The notes beneath the pieces were generated by a model. It was not told the DNA's origin, ran no database searches, and was given only the letters and a program-made list of their open reading frames with translations. A DNA stretch of 38,219 nt. It comes from Parcubacteria group bacterium Gr01-1014_13. Its GTDB lineage: Bacteria > Patescibacteriota > Patescibacteriia > Magasanikbacterales > GWA2-37-8. The DNA lies in the NCBI GenBank assembly GCA_007376295.1, contig VMGB01000001.1, forward strand, positions 144,424 through 182,642. The letters run 5' to 3'. The translations under genes were made by a program, and so were the position numbers. This document shows, in pieces, positions 15,307-23,983 of this stretch. The first letter of the stretch is position 1. The number at the start of each line of letters is the position of its first letter.

Positions 15307-18067
15307 AAAAGCTACACCTTTAAATATAATTTCCTGTGACAGATGCAAAGCTACTGGTTTTGCCGGTTTTGGTAAATGCCAAGAGTGCAAGGGTATGGCC
15401 ATGGGAATGCAAAGACGTGGCAAGTGGCAGTACTTCGGCTATCCGCTAACACGATATCACTTGGCTTTGCAAACTGGGCGTCGTATTTTAAATCGCATCC
15501 GTTTAGTTACAGCTCTGGTTTTTTGGCTGAATTGTTGGATTTGGTTTGGGTTTATAATTTACAAGCAGGGAGTACTAACTCAGATTTTCAGAGATCCAAT
15601 ACATTGGCAAAATGTTTTTCTTAGTTTAGGAAGTCGAACAATGGCTTTGTTTTGGTTAGGCGCTATCAGTCTTTTGTATTTTTGGTACAGAATTATCCGA
15701 CAAAAAGAATTAGTGGGCGCTGTGGAATCCTTTGATTATGATAAAAGTAAGCAAAAGGAGGATAATTTAACAATTGATTCTTGGGAGCAGGCAAAAAAAT
15801 TACCCAGACGAAAAAAGCACAATATTACTCATGCTTTTACTGAAGAAGCTTTGTCTGCGCTAGCCAAAGCCTACCGTTTTGCCGATAAAAATGGCGCCAA
15901 AGAAGTCGGGCCAGAGCATTTATTTTATACTCTGCTTTCGTTTAATAGAATTAGTAATATTTTTATTAGATTAGGCATTCCAGCCAGTTCTTTGCAAAAG
16001 GATTTGGCTTCGATGTTTCCAGCTGATTCCAAACAGAGCAAGCGCGGTAGTGCTATGCCTCTGATATCGAAAGATTTTCAGCAAATTATTTTTCAAGCCT
16101 ACGAAGAAGCTTATAACGCGCACCAGGATTATGTCAGCGTGACCGAGTTGTTAATAACTTCTTTGCAAGCTGCTCCGGCTATTGCCGAAGTTTTATTTAA
16201 TTTTAATATCAGCGAACGCGAATTGGTAAATGTAATTGAATGGGCTAGAATGCGCGAAAAATTACATCGTCAGTATGTTCGGTTCAGACGAGCAGCCAGC
16301 CATCATTCCAAATATGGTATGGATAAAGCCATGACTGCTTTGGCGACGCCATTTTTAAATAGTTTTAGTTCTGACCTTACGATGTTGGCGCATTATGGCG
16401 AGCTAAATCAGTGCGTGGCTCGTTCTCATGAAATAGAAGATATTTACCAAGTAATTGATGGTGGTGAACATAATGTAATATTGGTGGGTGAGCCTGGGGT
16501 AGGTAAGCGAACAATTGTCGAAGGTATCGCCCAAAGCATGATTGAAGACGATGTACCCAAAAGATTAAAAGATAAACGTTTGGTGCGTTTAAGCGTATCG
16601 GCATTGCTCGCCGGTACTAGTCCAGCTGGAGCCGTAGAAAGATTGCGCGCAATTATGGAAGAAATGTCGCGGGCGCGCAATGTAATTTTATTTATCAACA
16701 ACCTTCACGAACTCGTCGGAGTATCGACCGGAGAAAGTGGTAGTTTGGATATTGCTGGAACTTTGGCTGAATTTTTGAGTAACAAAAGATTTCTTACCAT
16801 TGCCACAACTACTCCCGAAGATTATTCCCGTCATATATTAAATTCATCTGTTAAAGATGTATTTACAAAAGTAGCCATTGCCGAAATGAATGAAGATCAG
16901 GCTATTCAAGTTTTGGAATCGAGGGCTGGAAGTTTGGAGTATAAACAAAATGTATTTTTTTCCTACGATGCCATAGCTAAGGCGGTGAAATATGCAGTGA
17001 AATTTATTCATGAAGCATATTTACCTGGAAATGCTTTGGAAATAATTACTGAAGCGGCGGCCTTTACACATAACAAAAAAGGCATGAATTCCATTGTTAC
17101 TAAAGAAGAAGTGGCGGCAGTGGTTACTGAAAAGACTAAGATTCCGTTATCGGCAATTTCTAGTGACGAATCAAGCAAGCTTTTGCTTTTAGAAGAAGAG
17201 ATGCACAAACGCGTGATTGGCCAAGAAGAAGGTGTGACCGCAGTGGCCAATGCTTTGCGCCGCGCCCGGGCTGAAATGAGGTCAACAAAACGGCCAATTG
17301 CTAATTTTTTATTTCTTGGCCCTACCGGTGTTGGTAAAACAGAACTTGCCAAAACAATTGCGGAAGTATACTTTGGAGGTGAAAATAAAATGATTCGCTT
17401 AGACATGAGTGAGTATCAAGACAAAAGTGGTATCTCCCGGCTTATTGGTATGCCTGGAGAAAAAGGCACCGGCTTGCTCACTGAAGCTGTGCGCCGGAAT
17501 CCGTTTTCTCTTTTGTTGCTAGATGAAATAGAAAAAGCCGACCCAGATGTTCTTAATTTATTTTTGCAAGTTATGGATGATGGCCGGCTGAGTGATTCTG
17601 CCGGACATGCATACGACTTTACTAATGTGATTTTAATCGCTACTACCAATGCCGGAACTGCTTATGTCCAAGAACAAAACAAAAATGGCATGTCGCACGA
17701 AGATTTGCTTAATCAACTTTTGCATGGTGAATTAAAACAATATTTCCGTCCTGAGTTTTTAAATCGTTTTGATGGTATTATTCTGTTTAATCCTTTATCG
17801 CGCGCCGATATTAAAAAAATTGCCGGCATAATGTTTGATCGTATTGCCAAAAGTGCAGAGGCAAAAGGCGTGGAGTTGAAGGCTACCGATGATGCTTTGG
17901 AATTTTTGGCTGATGTTGGTTTTGATCCTGAATTCGGAGCCAGACCAATGCGCCGCGCTTTGCAGGAAAAGGTGGAAAATAAATTGGCGGAATTATTTTT
18001 ACAAGGTAAACTAAAAAGAGGTAGTACGGCTACCATTGGAGCGGGAGGGGAGGTAACGGTAGAATAG
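15296..18067 (+). CDS. membrane-anchored Clp-like AAA+ ATPase (ClpB/ClpC-related)
   Basis: N-terminal CxxC zinc finger ([20 protein letters not shown]), two TM segments, Clp N domain, two AAA domains ([17 protein letters not shown]...[10 protein letters not shown]...RPEFLNRFD). Confidence 0.88.
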   Translation: [923 protein letters not shown]

Positions 18068-18082
18068 GATTAAAATTTTAAT

Positions 18083-19108
18083 ATGTTTTTTGTATTCTAT
18101 TATTTTATAGCCGCTTTTCTTTTATCAGCAATACTTACTTGGCTGATAAAGAAGCTGGCCTTAAGATTAAATATTGTTGATCATCCGGATCAGGACAGAC
18201 ATCTTCATGCCAGGCCCACCCCGCTTTTGGGGGGAGCAGCTATATTTTTATCGTTTTGGGCAGTAACTATTTTTTTGATTTTTCATCCAGTGTATGGGGT
18301 AGATAGAATTGTAAATCAGCTGGTATTGGCTGGTTTTTCATCTCTAATAATTTTTTTTATCGGTATAGCCGATGATCTGCGTCCTTTGTCGGCAAAATTT
18401 CGTTTGCTGTTTGTGGCGGTGGCTGTATTTATTTGCGCTATTTATTTTCCCTGGCTGACAAAAATTACTAATCCATTTGGCGGATATATTGAATTAGGAC
18501 AAACTGTTGGCGGGATATTGGTATTTTTTTGGCTTATGGGCACGACCTATACAGTAAAGATACTTGATGGTTTGGATGGTTTAGCTACGGGGGTAGTGGC
18601 GATCGGTGCTTTTATGATTTTATTACTCACTTCGTACACTAAATTTTATCAACCCAACGTCAGTTTGGTGGCCGGTATTTTTTTGGCGACTTGTCTTGGT
18701 TTTCTGTTATTTAATTTTTATCCAGCGAAGATATTTTTGGGCGAAAGCGGCAGTATGTTCCTTGGTTTTATGCTTGGAGTACTGGCAATAATCGGTGGAG
18801 GCAAATTGGCCACAGCCTTACTGGTAATGGCTATCCCAATACTTGATATTATTCGTGTAGTTTACAAAAGAATCCGTCGCGGACAACCGATATTTAAAGG
18901 CGACAGAGAACATCTTCATTTTCGATTGCTTGATTCTGGTTTGAGCCACCGACGTTCAGTGCTCTTACTTTATTTTTTGGCATTTTTATTTGGTATTGCC
19001 ACTCTGTTTTTACAAAGCATGCAAAAATTATATGCCCTGTTGGCTTTGGTAGTTCTGATGGCAATTATTAGTCATTATGTTGGTAAAAAGTCTAAAAATA
19101 CCGTATAG
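18083..19108 (+). CDS. MraY/WecA-type undecaprenyl-phosphate glycosyl-1-phosphate transferase
   Basis: DHPDQDRHLHARPTPLLGG, KILDGLDGLATG, DREHLHFRLLDSGLSHR. Confidence 0.88.
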   Translation: MFFVFYYFIAAFLLSAILTWLIKKLALRLNIVDHPDQDRHLHARPTPLLGGAAIFLSFWAVTIFLIFHPVYGVDRIVNQLVLAGFSSLIIFFIGIADDLRPLSAKFRLLFVAVAVFICAIYFPWLTKITNPFGGYIELGQTVGGILVFFWLMGTTYTVKILDGLDGLATGVVAIGAFMILLLTSYTKFYQPNVSLVAGIFLATCLGFLLFNFYPAKIFLGESGSMFLGFMLGVLAIIGGGKLATALLVMAIPILDIIRVVYKRIRRGQPIFKGDREHLHFRLLDSGLSHRRSVLLLYFLAFLFGIATLFLQSMQKLYALLALVVLMAIISHYVGKKSKNTV

Positions 19109-19124
19109 GGGCTATAAAGCCCAT

Positions 19125-19187
19125 ATAAGCTCATTCGCTCAAAAATATTTTAGCAAGCTAAATATTTTACTCACTCATTTCGATTAT
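19125..19187 (-). repeat. dispersed hairpin element, copy 1
   Basis: Reverse complement ATAATCGAAATGAGTGAG-[near-perfect palindrome]-GAGCGAATGAGCTTAT; flanks shared with 29634-29693. Confidence 0.75.
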
Positions 19188-19656
19188 GAAAGAACAGAAA
19201 CCATTTAAAACCTGGCATTTAATTTTTCTAATTTTGGTAATTGTTATTTCCATTGGCCATAAAATTTATTCTTCTTTGTGGCCAAAGGCGACCTTAAAAG
19301 TTGCTGGTCAGGAAATGCGTGTGTTGGTGGCTGATAATTACAATCATCGCCTTAAAGGCTGGAGTGGAAGAAAAGATATGGGGAAGTATGGAGGAATGTT
19401 GTTTGTTTTTCCGGAACGTAGCAATCATGCTATGGTGATGCGGGATATGCATTTTCCTTTGGATATTATTTGGCTAGATGGCAACAAAATTGTAGATATT
19501 GCGCCGAGTCTGCCACCTGAACCTGGAATTTCAGAAGAACAATTAACTATATATAGAGCGCGAGCTGCCTCTACACTGGTTTTGGAGTTACCAGCTGGGT
19601 TTAAAGACCGTACCGGGTTAAAGATAGGGGACATCATTGAAATTCATAAATATTAA
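19186..19656 (+). CDS. DUF192 family protein
   Basis: HRLKGWSGRKDMGKYGGMLFVFPERSNHAMVMRDMHFPLDIIWLD, typical DUF192 core. Confidence 0.87.
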   Translation: MKEQKPFKTWHLIFLILVIVISIGHKIYSSLWPKATLKVAGQEMRVLVADNYNHRLKGWSGRKDMGKYGGMLFVFPERSNHAMVMRDMHFPLDIIWLDGNKIVDIAPSLPPEPGISEEQLTIYRARAASTLVLELPAGFKDRTGLKIGDIIEIHKY

Positions 19657-19683
19657 ATACAACCTTCAAAATTTGGCTAAGCC

Positions 19684-19712
19684 TTGACAAAAGGCTTGTA
19701 TTGTGATAAATT
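19684..19712 (+). promoter_or_regulatory. promoter for the 19795 gene
   Basis: TTGACA followed at suitable spacing by an AT-rich -10 (GATAAATT). Confidence 0.5.
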
Positions 19713-19794
19713 CAAGTGTTGTTTTTACCGATATGTTCGGCATAATGCCGCGTATATTTTTGAGAACTTCAATTTTTACCAAGGAGTAAAAAGA

Positions 19795-20352
19795 ATGTCC
19801 CAAGCTGACTTATTTCGTTACCAGGTGAGGGAGAGGATTCGTATCGTGGGTGCTTTCCGGAGTAATTCGACTCCGGTGAAGCCCATCGATGAAAAGTTTT
19901 TTCCGCCGCTCATTATGGTCTCTGATCCAGTTGCCAGGTGGTGGTCAATCGTGACTATTGGCGGCATCCTTCAGGATGTAGCCCCGTCGAGATTCGACGT
20001 GAGTAGTCTGAAACCGCTCTTATTCGTTACGGAGAGCCGTACGAAATCAATTTCCGGCAAAAAGATGCGTCAGCGCGCGGTCGAGTTGGGTGGAAATCTC
20101 GGGCTCGCCGATGGTAAACGTATGCTTGCCGAACAGTACAAGATTCCGGCCAAGTTTCGGGATTATTACATCCCCCTGCCTGGTACGTTGCTGTGCAGTC
20201 CCAAGAGTGACTTGGTCAGTGCACAGGAAAATAAGTATAGCGGTTATGTGATTGCCTATCTCTCTTACGAAGAAGATTCGTGGATTATGGGTTTGCACGG
20301 TTACGACTGTGACTGGCCCGACAATGGTCGTCTGGCGGTCTACAAGAAGTAG
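19795..20352 (+). CDS. hypothetical protein
   Basis: ATG at 19795 after AAGGAG, in frame with the supplied ORF; hairpin plus T tract downstream. Confidence 0.6.
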   Translation: MSQADLFRYQVRERIRIVGAFRSNSTPVKPIDEKFFPPLIMVSDPVARWWSIVTIGGILQDVAPSRFDVSSLKPLLFVTESRTKSISGKKMRQRAVELGGNLGLADGKRMLAEQYKIPAKFRDYYIPLPGTLLCSPKSDLVSAQENKYSGYVIAYLSYEEDSWIMGLHGYDCDWPDNGRLAVYKK

Positions 20353-20360
20353 CCCAACAA

Positions 20361-20400
20361 GCGCGCGGCAAGCCTCCAACAGGCTCCCGCGTTTTTTATA
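20361..20400 (+). terminator. putative intrinsic terminator
   Basis: GCGCGCGGCAAGCCTccaacAGGCTCCCGCG followed by TTTTTTAT. Confidence 0.7.
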
Positions 20401-20502
20401 CCCCTTGACCGTTTCTTTGGAATATAGTAAGTTCCTAATGGATAGGAACCTGTGGAAGGAATAGTCCAACCACGACCAAATCTATTGAAAAAGGACAAAT
20501 CC

Positions 20503-21030
20503 ATGACTCGTTTCTGGCTTAAACATGATCTGACATCAGAAGAGAGACTAGAATTTAGTAACATTGACATCTTTACCTGTCCTATTTCGGAAAGAAATTA
20601 TATCGATACTGATTTGGATTTCTTGGATCCAGCAACCGAAGACCCCAGCCTTTCTTTGGCTGATCTGATCGACGAGGTTGCGGTCGAGAAATATCGTATT
20701 GACTGCGGTTTTCGTACCGATGGTGTCTATAACCATAAAGGTGCGGCCTTGATTGCGCAAACCCGCGAACAGCTCTACGGTGTGCCTGCGGAAAATCCAG
20801 TCTGCCTGGAGCGAATGATCTGGCAAGAAATTAGCATTCGCGCCTTGAGCGTCGAGGCTTTGCGAGCTATCTACTCCCAATTCCGTCAGGGTTTGCTAAA
20901 GCCGACAGAAGACTGGGAAGCTAATGCTAAGGTAGTTGTGCCCACCAAATCTGTAGAAATTAAAGATTTTGAAATGGAGCCACCGACTCTTGCTAATGTA
21001 AAAAAGGGCAAGTACGGGTTCGACTTCTAA
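20503..21030 (+). CDS. hypothetical protein
   Basis: ATG at 20503 after AAAAAGGA, in frame with the supplied ORF; hairpin plus T tract downstream. Confidence 0.6.
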   Translation: MTRFWLKHDLTSEERLEFSNIDIFTCPISERNYIDTDLDFLDPATEDPSLSLADLIDEVAVEKYRIDCGFRTDGVYNHKGAALIAQTREQLYGVPAENPVCLERMIWQEISIRALSVEALRAIYSQFRQGLLKPTEDWEANAKVVVPTKSVEIKDFEMEPPTLANVKKGKYGFDF

Positions 21031-21049
21031 GTCAGGCAATTATCGCCCG

Positions 21050-21084
21050 AGCGTAGCTATCACAAGCGCGTTCGGGCTTTTTAA
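21050..21084 (+). terminator. putative intrinsic terminator
   Basis: GCCCGAGCG...CGCGTTCGGGC followed by TTTTTAATT. Confidence 0.7.
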
Positions 21085-21091
21085 TTAAGCC

Positions 21092-21121
21092 ATTGACATT
21101 TTCTTTTCTTTCCTATATACT
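21092..21121 (+). promoter_or_regulatory. rplU promoter
   Basis: TTGACA-N17-TATACT upstream of rplU. Confidence 0.75.
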
Positions 21122-21154
21122 AAGCACACTATTTATAAACCTTAAATTCGTATT

Positions 21155-21460
21155 ATGTACTCAGTTATTGCGACTGGCGGAAAACAATATCTGGTCAAGA
21201 CCGGTGATCTTCTAAAAATAGAAAAATTACCTGTGGCCGAAGGTGGTAAAGTTGTTTTCGATAAAGTTTTACTTACAGCCAATGATGACGGATCTGATGT
21301 AAAAATCGGTAAGCCGTACGTAGAAGGCGCAACTGTAGAAGCGACTTTGGAAAAACAAGGTAAAGAACGCACTCTACGCGTAGAGAAATTCAAGAACAAA
21401 GTTCGTTACCACAAAGTACGCGGTCAAAGACAGAGATTCAGCCAAGTCAAAATTAAATAA
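21155..21460 (+). CDS. rplU: 50S ribosomal protein L21
   Basis: MYSVIATGGKQYLVKTGDLLKIEKL...KVRYHKVRGQRQRFSQVKI. Confidence 0.96.
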   Translation: MYSVIATGGKQYLVKTGDLLKIEKLPVAEGGKVVFDKVLLTANDDGSDVKIGKPYVEGATVEATLEKQGKERTLRVEKFKNKVRYHKVRGQRQRFSQVKIK

Positions 21461-21466
21461 TATAAA

Positions 21467-21498
21467 AAAATCCTCCGTACTGCGGGGGATTTTTGTTA
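21467..21498. terminator. bidirectional terminator between rplU and recR
   Basis: AAAAATCCTCCGtactGCGGGGGATTTTT. Confidence 0.8.
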
Positions 21499-22098
21499 TC
21501 TGGCAGTTCGATTTTTTATCGCACTGCCCAGAGTAATCTCATCCGCATATTGTAAATCGCTACCCATAGGCAAGCCGCGAGCTAGGCGTGTGGCTTTAAT
21601 TGCCGGATTTTTTTCTTTTATTTTCTTCTCCAAAAACAGCATTGTCGTTTCTCCGGACAAGTCAGGGTTGAGAGCTAAAATTATTTCTTTTATTTTGTCT
21701 GTTTTTTGCAGTTTTAAAAACAATTCTTTAATCTTCATTTTTTCCAACTCTTCTTCGTCTCCCGGCTCCACGAGTCCGCGTAGCACATGGTATAAACCAT
21801 TATACATACCCGTTCGTTCTATAACCGGTATATCCTGTGGTTCGCTGACTACACAGAGTAGGGAATTATCTCTGGTTTTGTTGTTACAAATATTACAGGG
21901 ATTATGGTCGCTAAAATCCCAGCACGACTCACAGCTTTTTACATTATCAATTAATTCTTTTAAAGCCAGAGTAATTTCGCCGACTTCTTTTTTGCCGGAT
22001 TTAAGCAGATAAAAAACAAACCGTTCGGCAGTACGTTGGCCGACAGTCGGAAGTTTGCGAAAAGAATCAATCAGATTTTGAATTGATTTAGAGTACAT
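21496..22098 (-). CDS. recR: recombination protein RecR
   Basis: LIDSFRKLPTVGQRTAERFVFYLL, C4 zinc finger (CESCWDFSDHNPCNIC), TOPRIM segment. Confidence 0.94.
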   Translation of the reverse strand: MYSKSIQNLIDSFRKLPTVGQRTAERFVFYLLKSGKKEVGEITLALKELIDNVKSCESCWDFSDHNPCNICNNKTRDNSLLCVVSEPQDIPVIERTGMYNGLYHVLRGLVEPGDEEELEKMKIKELFLKLQKTDKIKEIILALNPDLSGETTMLFLEKKIKEKNPAIKATRLARGLPMGSDLQYADEITLGSAIKNRTAR

Positions 22099-22101
22099 GT
22101 T

Positions 22102-22395
22102 TTACTTCATTCCCGGAAAGCCGCCCATCTCCTGCATTTTGCTCGCCATTATTTTCTGCATTTTTTTAGTAGCGTCACTGTGGGCATCCTTGATGGCATT
22201 TTGTAGTTTTTCTTTTTTTGTAGGATTTAGCATTTCGTCATCGATGGCTACGCCGGTAAGTTGTAAATTACCATCCATAGTCATGGCTACGCCGTTGCTA
22301 TGGCTGGTTACAGATTCTCCGGCCAAAGCACCCTGTAATTTTTTGCCCTGATCTCGCAGGTCTTTGAATTGTTTGAGTTTGGAAAATACGGACAT
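22102..22395 (-). CDS. YbaB/EbfC family nucleoid-associated protein
   Basis: Size, position upstream of recR, and KLKQFKDLRDQGKKLQ...KMQKIMASKMQEMGGFPGM. Confidence 0.82.
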   Translation of the reverse strand: MSVFSKLKQFKDLRDQGKKLQGALAGESVTSHSNGVAMTMDGNLQLTGVAIDDEMLNPTKKEKLQNAIKDAHSDATKKMQKIMASKMQEMGGFPGMK

Positions 22396-22417
22396 ATGTT
22401 TAATAATTAATATTTAA

Positions 22418-23869
22418 TTACATTGGTGGTAAATCTGAGCCGCTTCTTTGGCTAAAAGCTGATTTTGGTTTGAGAACGGGGGCGGCAGCTGGATGTTCTA
22501 CATATTTTGTTGTCATACTGCGGAAGGAGGCGTGTTTTTCATCAAAAATCATTCGCGCCATGCCGGTAGGACCGTTACGGTGTTTGGCAATATGAATTTC
22601 GGCAATATTTTTTTCATCCGGAGAGATCTCTTCGGGACGATAATTGCGGTCGGCCGATTTGCGGTAAATGAACAGAACTACGTCCGCGTCCTGCTCGATG
22701 GATCCAGATTCGCGCAAGTGGGATAGTTTTGGTATGGCTGGCTTGCTTACTTCTACTGTACGAGATAGCTGGGAAAGTGCCAAGACGGGTATATTTAGCT
22801 CGCGGGCAATACCTTTTAAGCCTCTGGTAATTTCGGCGACTTCTTGCACGCGGTTTTCTATATTACCCCTTGATTCCATGAGCTGCAAGTAGTCGATAAC
22901 TATCAGTCCCAAGCCGTGTTCCATCTGTAAGCGCCGCGCTTTGGTACGGATTTGCATGATGTTGTTATTCGGTGCGTCATCAATAAAAATTGGCGCTTCG
23001 GAAAGTACACCCATAGCATGACCAATGCGGGGAAAGTCATCATCTTCAGGCCGGTCACTGAGTCTGCCGGTACGCATTTTCCATAAATCAACATTGGCTT
23101 CGGAACAAAGTAGGCGATCTACCAATTGTTCCTTACTCATTTCTAAGGAAAATAATCCAACTGGTGTTTTTCCTTTCACACCAATGTGGCGCACGATATC
23201 GAGCGCTAAAGAAGTTTTTCCCACACTAGGGCGCGCAGCTAGAATTATCAAATCGGATTTTTGTAATCCGGCCAGCAAGTTATCCAGATCCGGATAACCG
23301 GTAGGTACGCCGCGCAACTGCCCTTTATTTTTATGCAGATCATCAATTCTATCAAAAGCATCATTTAATACTCCGCGGATGGGAATAAAAGTTTGGCGCA
23401 TGAAATTTTGTGATACGCCGAACAGTTGTCTCTGCGCATTGTCCAGCAGAGAGTCTAATTCCTCAGTTTCTTCATAGCCCATTTTGGAAATTTCGTGCGC
23501 AGCTGAAAGCAATCTACGCCGGGTAGCTTTTTTGTGCACGATGTTGGCGTAATTTACTACATGCGAAGCAGTGGGAACGGCGTTGGTAAGTGATATCAGG
23601 TAGCTATATCCGCCAGCTTGTTCTAATTGTCCTTTTTCTGTTAGCCGGTTGCTTAGTGTAAGCAAGTCAATCGGCTCATTTTTTTGATAAAGTTCCAAAA
23701 TTACTTCAAAAATTTGCGCGTTAGCGTTTTTGTAAAAATCTTCAGCCTGGACAATATCGGCGATTTTTAACATTGCGTCTTTGTCCAACAAAACAGAGCC
23801 CAATAGAGACATCTCAGCTTCTAGACTTTGGGGTGGAATTTTTTCCAGTTGATTAATATCTTGAGGCAT
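22418..23869 (-). CDS. dnaB: replicative DNA helicase DnaB
   Basis: PPQSLEAEMSLLGSVLLDKDAM, ARPSVGKTSLALDI, VIDYLQLM, LSQLSRTVE. Confidence 0.97.
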   Translation of the reverse strand: MPQDINQLEKIPPQSLEAEMSLLGSVLLDKDAMLKIADIVQAEDFYKNANAQIFEVILELYQKNEPIDLLTLSNRLTEKGQLEQAGGYSYLISLTNAVPTASHVVNYANIVHKKATRRRLLSAAHEISKMGYEETEELDSLLDNAQRQLFGVSQNFMRQTFIPIRGVLNDAFDRIDDLHKNKGQLRGVPTGYPDLDNLLAGLQKSDLIILAARPSVGKTSLALDIVRHIGVKGKTPVGLFSLEMSKEQLVDRLLCSEANVDLWKMRTGRLSDRPEDDDFPRIGHAMGVLSEAPIFIDDAPNNNIMQIRTKARRLQMEHGLGLIVIDYLQLMESRGNIENRVQEVAEITRGLKGIARELNIPVLALSQLSRTVEVSKPAIPKLSHLRESGSIEQDADVVLFIYRKSADRNYRPEEISPDEKNIAEIHIAKHRNGPTGMARMIFDEKHASFRSMTTKYVEHPAAAPVLKPKSAFSQRSGSDLPPM

Positions 23870-23983
23870 ACATTAAGTCTGTATATCTTAATCTAACAGG
23901 TTTCTTTTGGCAAGAAAAATAAGGGGACGAAATGTGGGTAAAAGGTTGATATTTAAAACAGGTAAAGATATAATTAAAGTTAT

